A stretch of DNA of 48,294 nucleotides from positions 1 to 48,294 of the forward strand of contig MHXZ01000132.1 of NCBI GenBank assembly GCA_001825665.1. Reading direction: 5' to 3'. A program made the translations under genes and the position numbers. A model generated the notes under the pieces. It did not search any database. It was not told the DNA's origin and saw only the letters and a list, made by a program, of their open reading frames with translations. Shown one piece after another: positions 16,995-27,496 of the stretch (its first letter is position 1; each line of letters opens with the position of its first letter). This stretch comes from Planctomycetes bacterium GWF2_41_51. Its GTDB lineage: Bacteria > Planctomycetota > Phycisphaerae > Sedimentisphaerales > UBA12454.

Positions 16995-19900
16995 ATGAAA
17001 TCAGCTTATATCACATCAATATTGATAGGAGTATTCACCATGGCAACCTTCGCCGGCAACGATAACCAGATTTACGACATCGGCACCAATTATTTCAAGA
17101 TAAAAATAATCGTCAATTCAACACATTTAGAACAACAATTCGGTCCGAGATTTGATAATACAGCTTATGTAGATAGTGTCTGGGTCAATGGCAAATCATT
17201 TTTAAGAGAGAAAACAGGCCTAACAGATGAATTCGGAATTAATGGGATTGGTGTACTAAATTATGATCAGGCTAAGCCTCAGGAAACTTTCATTAAAATC
17301 GGCGTTGGCGAATTGACTAAACTCAAAGATGAAAATTATCGATTTAGCCTTAAATATCCCGTAGTGAAAAAATGGCCGATAGAAGTCACCAACAATGACA
17401 CTTCATTAACAATTATCCAAAAAAGCACACTTGTCAATGGCTATGCATATCAATACAAAAAAACATATACAATAGATCCTTGTAATAATCTTCTAACCAT
17501 TAGTTATGAATTACAAAATATCGGCAGCAAAAAATTTGAGTTCGGCCAATACAACCATAACTGGTTTAATTTCAATACTGACATATCAAACACTTATTCA
17601 ATGGACTTGGGATTTAAATTTGCAATTGAAAACTTCAATAAAAAAGGATATTTCACATATGATAATGGCAAACTTTTCCCAACATCAATCATTAATACTC
17701 CTGTTTATGTAAGCAGTGATATGTCTTCACCTGCTTTAGCAAACAAAATGATTCTGAATTGCAGTTTGACTGGTCAGCAAGTTACTATTACAGGCGATTT
17801 TGATGTCGAGAGAACCTTATTTTATGCTCAACAAGATGCTATCTGCCCGGAGGTTTTTGTTAGACGCGAATTAGGGCCTGAGCAAATTACAAACTGGACT
17901 AGACAATATGAATTTAAAAGTGATTTACCAATTACCATACACCGTCAGGGCTGGGAATGGACTGATCAGGAGATGTTAGATGTTGTAACTGACCTTGATG
18001 ACATGAATTCCCAGAATTTTATAACATTTATCAGTAATCCAGATAATATTGAAAAAAGAAAATTGCAATGGGGCGGCAATAATAAAATCGGTTGGGCTGA
18101 ATACAAATTTATGATACCTGCAAACGGCTGGTTTGAACTATTAACGCACAGCCGTCATGGATCTTTACCAGAACACGATGTTTTTATAGATAATGAATGC
18201 ATTATCCGCCTCGGGGCAAATGATAGCGATAAGGTTGACGAGAAATTTTATAAAGAAGATAACGTCTATCTTACCAAAGGAGAGCATACAATAAGATTCA
18301 GAAGGCTGAATCATCCAGGCAGACTGCCGGACACTTGGAAATTAGTTCAGGCAACAGGTAATCCCGCTGGCTCTATTTTTAGTAAAATTTCAAGCAGAGA
18401 TATCATCAGAGTTGGCGAGCCAATAACAATAGATATTTTAGCAGGTACTTCGGCGCCTGTGGAATATTCTTTTACAGCAGTCAATCGACTTACTAATGAA
18501 TCTGAACTACTTGGTATAATCAATACACCCGCTGCCGATAAACCCTCGAACTATAAAATTTCTCATACAACAAAACTTGAAGGTCCTTTCCATATTACAG
18601 TCAAAGCAAATGGCAAGGAATTGCCTTTATATTATGGAATGTATATTTCAATTGATACAAAGTCTAAATCTCAATCAACAAATATTCATAATAAAGAACT
18701 TATTCATAATATTGACTGTATCAAACAAACTGATATGGGAAAGCAACTGGAAATAAGTAAAAATTACTGGGAAGCTTATGGAAAAACCAGAATTGTAACT
18801 ACCGAATCTGGGACATATCGTGAAGGAGGAGATAATCTTGACGCAAATATTCCTGTTGCTCCCGGCCTTACTGAAAAATTCAAGAGTGGTTTTTCTTATG
18901 CTATCGATGTACACGAAACACAAACACCTTATTTGCTTGAAGTTGATATCCCTGACGATGATCGAAGAACATCAAACGTAATAATTCTTGAAGATGCCCA
19001 AACATCTAAAAGTCTCGAATATCCTGCAGCTCAACTTGGCAGCGGCTATGAAACGGGCGACTGGTTCCGTCTATCAAACAAAATGTATACACATCGCGTT
19101 TTATTCTGGCCAAGTCAACTTAAACTCAGGGCTGCAATTGTAAGTATGAATCCGGGTATGCGGCCTGCGGCAGCGGCAATTCGCGTTTATAAACTTGACA
19201 TTGTACCGATGCTAAAAAAACCATCCACAAATAATAGGCAAATCGCTGTCTGGATGGAAGAAAGAGGTCGGCATACCGCATACTTTCGAGTGTTCGATTC
19301 CAAATGGGATACTCTTGAAAAGGATTATATCGGAATACAGAGATTTTGCCAGATGTGCATTTACAGCGGCATAAATACAATAAATACCACGGATGTTATT
19401 TACCAGCAAACAATGTATCCCAGCAATGAACTCGAAGGTTATTTTACATACAGAGCCCACCCCCTTGTACGTTTGACCGCGTTGATGTGCGAAAAGTATA
19501 ATATGAAATATGTACCTGAGCTTCATCTAACCGGCACACCCTGGTTCGATAATAAGGTAATGCCTAAATTGGCAAAATCAGAAGAACATTTCAATGATAT
19601 GCTATTAATAGACAGGTTAGGCAATATAGCCCAGGGAGGAGTCAATGCCCCACGATATAATGCTCTGCATCCGGCAATCCAGGAAAAATTTAAAAATATA
19701 GTCGGAGAATTAGCCGACCTTTTAAATGACAGCCCGGCTTTTGAAGGAGTGTCCTGCCGTTTAATGTCATGGGTTTGGCCTTCATGGAATGCGTTGCCCG
19801 GCCTTTCTTGGGGCTATGGCGACTGGACCATAAAGCAATTCGAAAAAGATACCGGCTATACTGTGCCGCAATTTAAAAGCGACACCAAATATCAGGACAG

Positions 19901-22043
19901 GTTTGAGTACCTTACATCTGAAAAAATGTTAGACAAATGGCTGCATTGGCGAGCACAGGAAATTACTGCTTATCTTACGAAACTAAGAGATCGTATCAAT
20001 GCCGCAAGAACAGACACTAAATTATTTTTGCCATATTACGAAGAACCCTCCAATGGAATGGATGCTGTTTATGGCTCCGTTCTAAAAACCCCGAAAGGGG
20101 CTTTATACGAAGCAGGTATAGACCTGAACATTATCAATAACGAAGAATGCATTCTCTTGTACCCATCTGCAATATATGGGCGCAGAAATTCCACTCCAAC
20201 TTCAGACCAGGCTGTTCATGACACATTATTTAATATCGAGCACAAAAATCTAACTACCGGCCAAGGCCGAGGCTTTGCATTTGGCAATGCGTATTTTGAA
20301 CATCACGAAGCGGTACCTATTCATAAATTGGGACTAGAAAATCTTGAGCCGGGCAAATATTGTGGTGCTGCTGAAGCGGTCGGCAGAAATATGCTGGAAA
20401 AATTCAGTCTTGTTTTAGCTGACCAGGATACAACTTTTATGCGAATCGGCGGCTTAGGTTATACATTTGGACAATCTGAATACTACAACGAATGGTTTTC
20501 TGTTTACAAAGAACTGCCAAACGAGCATTTTTCTCAAGTTAAAGATGCATTAGACCCTGTCGCGGTATGGCAACTTTCGACAAATGACCGCATGTACTTT
20601 TATGCAGTAAACAGAGAATCTTATAATGTGGAAATTACAATAAAGCTGGAGAGATGTAAATCCATTACACCTTTAGGCAGCAGCCCTGATGCAAAAGTTA
20701 ATAAAGAGACTGTGACACTGCAATTGAAACCTTATCAATTAGTCGCCTATTACACTGCTCACCAAGTCAATATTACCAACGTTGAAACTGTTGTGCCTGA
20801 AAATGAAATAAAAAAACTTAAAAATTTATTAATTGAATGTCATCGCATAGCAAAAACATTAAAAGACTCTTCAATCTCATCTGAGCTCAAAGATAAATTC
20901 AATAAAAATATAAAGATAGCTCAAGAACATTACAAAAAAAGGTGGTTCTCAAATACAAGAGCCGCCCTGTCAAATACTAAGATGATTGAAGTTTATGAAC
21001 AGCTCGCAGATTACCCTCAAGGTCTTTACGAGAGGCGCTCCCCTTTAAATATTTTAAGACCCAAAGCAATTGGAAGATACCTGCCGGAAATCCCGCCAAT
21101 ATCGGAACCCATTGAAATTCTTAATAAATATAGCGGCAATAATAATTTGAAACTCGTTGACTCGAGTGATTATTACAGCGAATGGGCCGGAACAAAATTA
21201 TTAACAACATCCTCCGAACAAATAATGCTGAACTTAGAGATTCCGTTTAAAGGAAAATACAATTTATCAATTGGCTACATCAAGAAAGATCTTTCTTCGA
21301 CTATCGTGAGCATAAACGTAACCAATCACCAAAATAAAATAAAGCCAAAGAAAATAAACCAGCCGGAGAAGGCTATTTTTCCAAATTTAATATTAAAGTC
21401 GGGTCAAACAAACATTTCGATTCAGTGTAATGAAAGTTTTGCGATTTACGGCCTTTTAATTGAACCGGTATATACTCCTATTGATGATAAATGTTGGGCT
21501 ACCATAGGCCCCTTCACAGGAAAAGCTCTTTCTGGTTTCCAAATTAAAGAATTAAAAGCGGAAATGCTGCGGCAAGACCCGCCTTTATCTGAGATAGATT
21601 TTGACGCTTCTTATAAAGGTGAAGATGACAAAAATATCAGTTGGCAATTTGAGAACATATTAAAACCGCCTTTTAAGTCACCAAGCCCATTGCCGCAAGT
21701 TCATTTCCTTAACAGAGCAGGTATAAACAAAGGTGGTATCTGCTATGGCGTTACTTTCATAGATTCTCCTGACGAACGTGAAGCTCAAATACTTATCGCC
21801 AGCGACTGGTGGGCAAATGCGTATCTAAATGATGAAACGCTAAAATCAAACAGAGTCAGGGACCGAGTTGATATTGATGGATCTGAATTTACCGGTTGGA
21901 CTCCATTGCCTGCAACAGTGCAATTACATAAAGGATTGAATAAACTTGTCATTCAAAATCATGGCGGGCGCAGCAGCAACTGGTATTCAGTATTAATAAC
22001 TAATCCTGGCGATTTGAAATTTTTCGCAAGGCGCAATAGATAA
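16995..22043 (+). CDS. Very large secreted multidomain protein: mutarotase-like, binding and TIM-barrel-like domains
   Basis: A 1682-residue protein with a signal peptide (to about residue 20). Residues about 24-310 have the strand-rich pattern of a galactose-mutarotase-like beta-sandwich (YDIGTNYFKIKIIV, LTISYELQNIG, FEFGQYNHNWFNF). About 340-455 resemble a sugar-binding beta-sandwich with GHGSLPEHDVFIDNE-like content. About 570-1250 match the 977-residue protein of the divergent operon, including YNALHPAIQEKF, FEGVSCRLMSW and YGDWTIKQFEKDTG. About 1280-1370 is helical and may form a coiled coil. About 1400-1680 is another beta-rich region ending in a NPCBM/PA14-like segment. No CAZy family can be assigned. 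The ribosome site (AGAGAG) is weak. The gene sits alone under a probable LacI-controlled promoter. Confidence 0.7.
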   Translation: MKSAYITSILIGVFTMATFAGNDNQIYDIGTNYFKIKIIVNSTHLEQQFGPRFDNTAYVDSVWVNGKSFLREKTGLTDEFGINGIGVLNYDQAKPQETFIKIGVGELTKLKDENYRFSLKYPVVKKWPIEVTNNDTSLTIIQKSTLVNGYAYQYKKTYTIDPCNNLLTISYELQNIGSKKFEFGQYNHNWFNFNTDISNTYSMDLGFKFAIENFNKKGYFTYDNGKLFPTSIINTPVYVSSDMSSPALANKMILNCSLTGQQVTITGDFDVERTLFYAQQDAICPEVFVRRELGPEQITNWTRQYEFKSDLPITIHRQGWEWTDQEMLDVVTDLDDMNSQNFITFISNPDNIEKRKLQWGGNNKIGWAEYKFMIPANGWFELLTHSRHGSLPEHDVFIDNECIIRLGANDSDKVDEKFYKEDNVYLTKGEHTIRFRRLNHPGRLPDTWKLVQATGNPAGSIFSKISSRDIIRVGEPITIDILAGTSAPVEYSFTAVNRLTNESELLGIINTPAADKPSNYKISHTTKLEGPFHITVKANGKELPLYYGMYISIDTKSKSQSTNIHNKELIHNIDCIKQTDMGKQLEISKNYWEAYGKTRIVTTESGTYREGGDNLDANIPVAPGLTEKFKSGFSYAIDVHETQTPYLLEVDIPDDDRRTSNVIILEDAQTSKSLEYPAAQLGSGYETGDWFRLSNKMYTHRVLFWPSQLKLRAAIVSMNPGMRPAAAAIRVYKLDIVPMLKKPSTNNRQIAVWMEERGRHTAYFRVFDSKWDTLEKDYIGIQRFCQMCIYSGINTINTTDVIYQQTMYPSNELEGYFTYRAHPLVRLTALMCEKYNMKYVPELHLTGTPWFDNKVMPKLAKSEEHFNDMLLIDRLGNIAQGGVNAPRYNALHPAIQEKFKNIVGELADLLNDSPAFEGVSCRLMSWVWPSWNALPGLSWGYGDWTIKQFEKDTGYTVPQFKSDTKYQDRFEYLTSEKMLDKWLHWRAQEITAYLTKLRDRINAARTDTKLFLPYYEEPSNGMDAVYGSVLKTPKGALYEAGIDLNIINNEECILLYPSAIYGRRNSTPTSDQAVHDTLFNIEHKNLTTGQGRGFAFGNAYFEHHEAVPIHKLGLENLEPGKYCGAAEAVGRNMLEKFSLVLADQDTTFMRIGGLGYTFGQSEYYNEWFSVYKELPNEHFSQVKDALDPVAVWQLSTNDRMYFYAVNRESYNVEITIKLERCKSITPLGSSPDAKVNKETVTLQLKPYQLVAYYTAHQVNITNVETVVPENEIKKLKNLLIECHRIAKTLKDSSISSELKDKFNKNIKIAQEHYKKRWFSNTRAALSNTKMIEVYEQLADYPQGLYERRSPLNILRPKAIGRYLPEIPPISEPIEILNKYSGNNNLKLVDSSDYYSEWAGTKLLTTSSEQIMLNLEIPFKGKYNLSIGYIKKDLSSTIVSINVTNHQNKIKPKKINQPEKAIFPNLILKSGQTNISIQCNESFAIYGLLIEPVYTPIDDKCWATIGPFTGKALSGFQIKELKAEMLRQDPPLSEIDFDASYKGEDDKNISWQFENILKPPFKSPSPLPQVHFLNRAGINKGGICYGVTFIDSPDEREAQILIASDWWANAYLNDETLKSNRVRDRVDIDGSEFTGWTPLPATVQLHKGLNKLVIQNHGGRSSNWYSVLITNPGDLKFFARRNR

Positions 22044-22064
22044 TACAACAGGAATATACAAATT

Positions 22065-25000
22065 CTAATCTAAATACAATTCATTAGTATTCCATCTCCA
22101 GGATTTGGAAAACAATGAAAAGTCCACCATATCCACATTTCCCTGCCCATCTAAATTCTGTGGGGATGGATTTGTATCAAGCCATTTTTCTGTAAATTCA
22201 AACAAGTCGTCTAAATCAACATCGCCATCTTCATCAAAGTCAGCTTCTGGCGAAACATAACATGATTTCGGATCCGACCATTGAGTTTCAAATAGACTTT
22301 GTGTTGATCGCAATTTCACGCGATAGGTAAACTTATCGCCCGGCAGGATAGAGTTGAATGCAAAAGCAGGTTCATCTATCCAGCCGCTGTCTATACCGTT
22401 CTCGGTTTGACTTTCAAAATAATATTGTACTTGTGATCCTGAAGCAGCTGTCATGGAAACAATTTCTTCTCCCCCAATCATTTCATCAAGGTTCCAATGC
22501 GCGACAAGCCCGGTTGAGCTTACTATGCCTTTTGCTGCAAGTGTGGCTATCTCTGCATCGCTTAGTGAACGATTATATATTCTTACATCATCAATAAGTC
22601 CGTTAAAATAATCAGCATTATTATATGTTCCAATCTTTACATTATGGCCGGTTGCTGTATTTATTGCCGCTGGACTGGCAATCAATGTTTTTTTAACGCC
22701 ATCTACATAATAATTTATATGAGTAGTGTAAGGTGTTGCTACGCTTGGAAGCACAACCGCTACATGATGCCATTGATTATCACGTACATCAGCTATACCA
22801 GCTGAATAGCCTACTGCTCCGACTTTTATGCAGGGACCGCCCTTCTGACTTACAAGTCCGTAGCTAGCTTGTATTATAAATCTCCAATCGTTTCCTGTTG
22901 CAGGGTCTCCCCATGAAAGGATTGTTCCTGCCTGACTGGTTTTAACCCAGGCTGAGCAAGTTCTGGAGGTTTTAGCTGCTACACCATAATAATCAGGAAT
23001 ATCTATATAATCATCAATGCCATCAAACTGAGCGCTGCCTTGGATCGCACTGTCAGCTATTTGTACGATTGTGCCGTTTGTTAAAAAACCATGATTACTT
23101 CCAGCAGAATCCTCAACTTCGCTTCCGCTTGTAGAAATATGCGGAGGCACATGCCACAAAGCAGGATCCGGGCTTGGTATGAGGAAGCCTGTAAAAGCTG
23201 ATTTTTCCTCTGTATAAACTGATTCATTCTGATTAGAAGATGTATCACGCACTTTGACTCTGTAAGTATATGATGTTTCGGGATTGAGTCCTGTATCTTC
23301 GTATATTCCAGAACTTTGCCAGCCGCTATCGTGCCCTCCCGGCGTCAAACAATTAAAATAATATTCAACATTAGATTGATTATCAACTGCCTCTGCCTGC
23401 ATACTGATAGTTGTATTTTCAATTGCATGAGGCTGCACCACCCATCCTGAACCTATAAATTGAGGTGGTTGAGCATCCCCTGCGAGCAGACTAACAATAA
23501 CGACAGTTTCTCTTGGTGAAATAATTATAGGATTCACAGTTCCCTGCTCGGCTGCATATTCCCCATTATTCAGAGAACGGTATATTTGAGTACTTACAGT
23601 GTTGACATTAGTAAGCACCTGACTTGTTGAAGCATTATTATAGGCCATGACTATATCTGCTTTGCCGCTGCGTGTAATCCTAACTGCAACCACATCGTTA
23701 TTAGATTGATTGATATATTCCACGAGATACGGAGATGCACCATAGGCACATGACAGACCATAACTATAATTATCACCTGATACGTAGGCCCCCTTAAGTC
23801 CGGTTAAATTTACCCATACACTGCTGCCCGAGCTTGTAACTGAACCAACATTAGAACCATAAATAGCATAATTAAGAGATCCTGCTGTAAAATTTAAGCT
23901 GTTGGAAGGCGAGGGACTTGTATTAACTTTTATATAGCCTCTTGGTCCATAAAACGAGCTTGTGGCTGCTGTAGCTTTTGCCATTATCCAGCCGCTAAGG
24001 CCATCTTTGTCTCCAAACCATATTTGAGCAACAGACCATTTATCAGCAACAGGAGGAGTAAGTTCACCATAAAAATGTTTTCTTGGACTGAAAGCATCCG
24101 CACCAACTACCCAGGTTCCTTGAACAATTGATGATTTCTTTTGAAGGCTTTCAGGCCATGTGACAAAAAGTGTACCGTCTGTACTATTAGCAGTACTGGA
24201 ACTTGATTTGAGAATAGGGATATTTGCAGTTTCCATATATCCATTCCATACATTGTATGTAGTCGATGCAACTGATGCTCCGATACCTGTTTCACAACGC
24301 GGCATTGTCGGCATCATTATCTGAAAATTATTTTTCCTAATCTGCGGCCCGCCAATATTATAATTGTAACGGCACAAATCAGAACCAAGGCTTCCAGTTG
24401 GTATGGTGTTATCATAAAAATACATTGGAGTATATGCATAGAATCGAAAGTCTCGTGCCATGCCGCCGCTGATACGAGATGCCGCAACAGCCCTTGCTAC
24501 AGGATCTTTCGAAAGCCCGGCACTTATGTCAAAAGGACTTATTGGGCCGCCGATTGACCAATATCTTTTCCAGTGAGGCGCAGTAGATGATTCTCCATAG
24601 CCGTTTCTTAGCATATCATGACAATAGCCTGCCATGTGTATAATCAAATCATGTGCAACAAAATCATGAGTAAGCATATAATAGCGGCCAATGAAAGTCA
24701 GTTCAAAAGCATGGTAAAGAGCCGACGGAGATGAGTTATCAACATAATTCAATGCGCCGCTGCTGAGCTTGAAATTTTGATACATATCCTCAATCAAATC
24801 CTGTGCAACAATCGCATAATGCTGTTTGTCAGAATATAACATAGATGCTAACTTTAAGGTAGCCGCATATTGTGACATTGCGTTTGGCGCATATTGCTCC
24901 CAGGTAACACCTTCAGTCATATCTTCATATGCCCAGTCAATATAATATTCCAAACGACCAAGCCAGTTAGTAATATCAGAAATGCTCGCAGTGTAACCCG

Positions 25001-25352
25001 GATATCTGCTTAACATATAAACGCATTCAAGGGCTTCATAAGTTCTCCATATCCTTTCATTCGCCGCAATAGCATCATTAATAAGTGTATTAAGTTGAGT
25101 TTTCGCCGTGTTCAGATATGTACTATTGCCGCGATAAAGACTTTCAGGCGCAGCATATCCCCAACAGGTCCAGAAAGCGATATCTTTATCACCAGCCTCT
25201 TTTTTGGCCCTTGCTAAATAAGGGTTATCTGCCGACATAATCGTGTTCGGATCGCCCAGCCATGCATTTGCACTATTAGAGAATATATTAATTGCCCATA
25301 GCGCCAGTAAAAGATGCATTGGTGCGAACGGGCTTTTTTTACATAAAATCAT
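22065..25352 (-). CDS. Secreted toroid-type putative lyase/glycosidase with fn3-like, LamG and dockerin-like modules
   Basis: A 1095-residue protein with AAGGAG before the ATG and a signal peptide to about residue 30 (SANA). Residues 31-640 are a clear paralogue of the gene at 2353-4644 (CWGYAAPES, YEALECVYML, YAPNAMSQYAATLKLASMLY, CRYNYNIGGPQIR). The C-terminus differs. An fn3-like segment (about 655-735) is followed by a LamG/concanavalin-like domain (about 760-960: CSAWVKTSQAGTILSWGD, NQWHHVAVVL, DDVRIYNRSLSDAEI). A second fn3-like segment precedes two dockerin-like calcium repeats (DFDEDGDVDLDDLFEF and NLDGQGNVDMVDFSLF). The LamG DNA is nearly identical to that at 46290-46830. It probably degrades a glycan at the cell surface or in a complex. 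Confidence 0.75.
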   Translation of the reverse strand: MILCKKSPFAPMHLLLALWAINIFSNSANAWLGDPNTIMSADNPYLARAKKEAGDKDIAFWTCWGYAAPESLYRGNSTYLNTAKTQLNTLINDAIAANERIWRTYEALECVYMLSRYPGYTASISDITNWLGRLEYYIDWAYEDMTEGVTWEQYAPNAMSQYAATLKLASMLYSDKQHYAIVAQDLIEDMYQNFKLSSGALNYVDNSSPSALYHAFELTFIGRYYMLTHDFVAHDLIIHMAGYCHDMLRNGYGESSTAPHWKRYWSIGGPISPFDISAGLSKDPVARAVAASRISGGMARDFRFYAYTPMYFYDNTIPTGSLGSDLCRYNYNIGGPQIRKNNFQIMMPTMPRCETGIGASVASTTYNVWNGYMETANIPILKSSSSTANSTDGTLFVTWPESLQKKSSIVQGTWVVGADAFSPRKHFYGELTPPVADKWSVAQIWFGDKDGLSGWIMAKATAATSSFYGPRGYIKVNTSPSPSNSLNFTAGSLNYAIYGSNVGSVTSSGSSVWVNLTGLKGAYVSGDNYSYGLSCAYGASPYLVEYINQSNNDVVAVRITRSGKADIVMAYNNASTSQVLTNVNTVSTQIYRSLNNGEYAAEQGTVNPIIISPRETVVIVSLLAGDAQPPQFIGSGWVVQPHAIENTTISMQAEAVDNQSNVEYYFNCLTPGGHDSGWQSSGIYEDTGLNPETSYTYRVKVRDTSSNQNESVYTEEKSAFTGFLIPSPDPALWHVPPHISTSGSEVEDSAGSNHGFLTNGTIVQIADSAIQGSAQFDGIDDYIDIPDYYGVAAKTSRTCSAWVKTSQAGTILSWGDPATGNDWRFIIQASYGLVSQKGGPCIKVGAVGYSAGIADVRDNQWHHVAVVLPSVATPYTTHINYYVDGVKKTLIASPAAINTATGHNVKIGTYNNADYFNGLIDDVRIYNRSLSDAEIATLAAKGIVSSTGLVAHWNLDEMIGGEEIVSMTAASGSQVQYYFESQTENGIDSGWIDEPAFAFNSILPGDKFTYRVKLRSTQSLFETQWSDPKSCYVSPEADFDEDGDVDLDDLFEFTEKWLDTNPSPQNLDGQGNVDMVDFSLFSKSWRWNTNELYLD

Positions 25353-25397
25353 TCATCACACTCCTTGGGAAGTTTTAAAACAAAACAGTTCTATTAA

Positions 25398-25428
25398 ATT
25401 ATACAATATTTTGGGCTGTTTTTAGCAA
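25398..25428 (-). promoter_or_regulatory. Possible promoter of the second toroid-type gene
   Basis: A consensus TATAAT (minus strand, 25398-25403) lies 40 bases before the ATG region. The best -35 partner is TTGCTA (25423-25428), with a long 19-base spacer, so this call is weak. The divergent 25353-25586 stretch is very AT-rich and otherwise holds no feature I can support. Confidence 0.35.
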
Positions 25429-25586
25429 AAGAAATCAAAACATAAGTCTTTTTTTTCATATCACTATGCCATTTTTAAAATATCCATTTAAATTCAATTT
25501 TCAAGATAACATTCGTTGTATTTTTTCTTTTTTGTCATAAAATTATTAATATTAGAAACAGAAAACACTTTTTGGAGCAAATAAAT

Positions 25587-27473
25587 ATGTTCAGCAAATC
25601 TATTACAGTAAGTTCAAAAATTAATCATATTATGTTATTAATCATTTTATACTCAACCGCTGGAAATGCATTTCAGCTTCCAGAAACATTTGAACCATTA
25701 CCACCATCACCATCATTAAACAAGACATTGATAAAACCAGATCCAATGGCTATTACCATTTGCCTTGATGATCCTCGCCTCAATGAATATGCGACAGCAA
25801 GACCAAAGAATCTTGATGAGATTTATGAACCTGTCATCGTAACCAGGCCGCCAACGAATGCTTATTCAGGCTTAATTCAAATGTCAGATGGAGAAATAAG
25901 GCATTATGCTTTCGGACGCAATGATGATACGCCTGATATTGGTTACATCAGTTCTAAAGACAATGGAATTACCTGGCAGGAAAAATCCTGTCACTGGTGG
26001 CAAAAGGGAATGGATTTCCAAAGTCCCAAATCCGGAGAATATATTCGTTTCCACTCAGAAAGAGTTACAGGTGAGGGCCAATATTGCATTCGTACTTCAG
26101 GAGGACTTGACAGCGGATGCAGCATAAAAAAACTCTTTCCTGTTTTTATGCAGGCTTGCAGGTCAATATATATACCCCAAAAACATAGGATCCTAATGGC
26201 ATGTTCGAGAGATGGTAAAGACCCAAATGCACGCGGTACAATTGCTTTCCGCTCCGATGACGATGGTCTCACTTGGCAGCATAGCGACTGGATCAATGTT
26301 CCTGATTTTTCTATTTCAGGAATTCACAAATCTTCTCGATGGCAGCAGCACGGCCTTGAACCCACAATGCTTCAACTTAAAGATGGCAGAATCTGGATGA
26401 TTCTTAGAACTTCTCATGATAACTTTTTTGAAACATTCAGCAAAGATTTTGGCAAAACATGGGAAAAACCAACCGAGTCAAGATTCTTTGGTACTAATAC
26501 AATGCCCCATTTCTTAAGGTTAAAGGATGGCAAGATTCTGTTTTTCTGGTGCAATTCAACACCCTTGCCGGAAATACCTCAATTCAGAAGCGAAGATAAA
26601 AATGGCTTTGTATTTACAAACCGAGATGTCCTGCACGTTGCAATCTCTGATGATGAAGGTAAAACATTTAAAGGCTTTAGAGAACTTTTGCTAAATGCAC
26701 GGCGTAATGATGGTGATTACGCAATTACTGGCGGAATCGACCGAAGCGTACATCAATCACAAGCTATACAGATTACAGATGACAAAGTACTGATTTCGAT
26801 AGGTCAACATCCTATCCATCGAGTCATGGTAATTTTTGATGTCGATTGGATAGGTGAAACAGAAAGAAACTGTACTTTCACAGATGGACTGAAAAGCTTG
26901 TGCGTGCATAAATACCTAAAAGGCGTTAAAGGTCATCGCTCATTCAACAGAACATCAGGAGCCGGCTTAATTGCCAGTCCAGATCAACCCGACAAACGGG
27001 TATTGCAAATAAAGAAGCCAAAAAATTCCGAGCTTATTGTTGAAAATGATGGTGCAACATGGAATTTTCCTGCTGCGATTTCAGGCGAACTTGAAATTCG
27101 AATCTATCTGACCAAGGAATTCAAAGGTTCACGTTTAAGCATGATTGATCGCTGGTTCAATCCCGTGGATTTGACAGCATACAAATATGCGATGTTCAAT
27201 TTGGATATAACTTCAGACGGAAGCATTAATGCCGAAAATTTACTTGTCAAAGAGCAATGGCACAACTTAAAACTTGTTTGGAAGAACACAAACGATTCTG
27301 ATACCGCACAGTGCCGGCTTTATATCGACGGCAAACAAATTAACCAAATGCTGAAACTCAATCGTAAAACAATTAACGGTATCAGTTATTTACATATAAT
27401 ATCTACTGCACCTGACGGCGTTTACGATGATTCAGGTATGCTGATTGAATCAATAAACGCCAAAATTGAATAA
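25587..27473 (+). CDS. Secreted sialidase-fold protein with four Asp-boxes and a C-terminal LamG-like domain
   Basis: From the ATG at 25587 (GGAG nine bases upstream) the protein has 628 residues; an upstream in-frame TTG would place the ribosome site inside the gene. A signal peptide ends near AGNAFQ. Residues about 80-430 form a propeller with four Asp-boxes: SKDNGITWQE, SDDDGLTWQH, SKDFGKTWEK and SDDEGKTFKG. The region after residue 440 is a beta-sandwich (QWHNLKLVW, CRLYIDGKQI) like LamG/concanavalin domains. The propeller differs from the Asp-box proteins at 4726 and 44680. It may be an exo-sialidase or an enzyme on another acidic or neutral sugar; no FRIP motif was seen. It converges with the minus-strand operon ending at 27497. 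Confidence 0.75.
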   Translation: MFSKSITVSSKINHIMLLIILYSTAGNAFQLPETFEPLPPSPSLNKTLIKPDPMAITICLDDPRLNEYATARPKNLDEIYEPVIVTRPPTNAYSGLIQMSDGEIRHYAFGRNDDTPDIGYISSKDNGITWQEKSCHWWQKGMDFQSPKSGEYIRFHSERVTGEGQYCIRTSGGLDSGCSIKKLFPVFMQACRSIYIPQKHRILMACSRDGKDPNARGTIAFRSDDDGLTWQHSDWINVPDFSISGIHKSSRWQQHGLEPTMLQLKDGRIWMILRTSHDNFFETFSKDFGKTWEKPTESRFFGTNTMPHFLRLKDGKILFFWCNSTPLPEIPQFRSEDKNGFVFTNRDVLHVAISDDEGKTFKGFRELLLNARRNDGDYAITGGIDRSVHQSQAIQITDDKVLISIGQHPIHRVMVIFDVDWIGETERNCTFTDGLKSLCVHKYLKGVKGHRSFNRTSGAGLIASPDQPDKRVLQIKKPKNSELIVENDGATWNFPAAISGELEIRIYLTKEFKGSRLSMIDRWFNPVDLTAYKYAMFNLDITSDGSINAENLLVKEQWHNLKLVWKNTNDSDTAQCRLYIDGKQINQMLKLNRKTINGISYLHIISTAPDGVYDDSGMLIESINAKIE

Positions 27474-27496
27474 CTTACAAAAAAGAAAATGATTTT

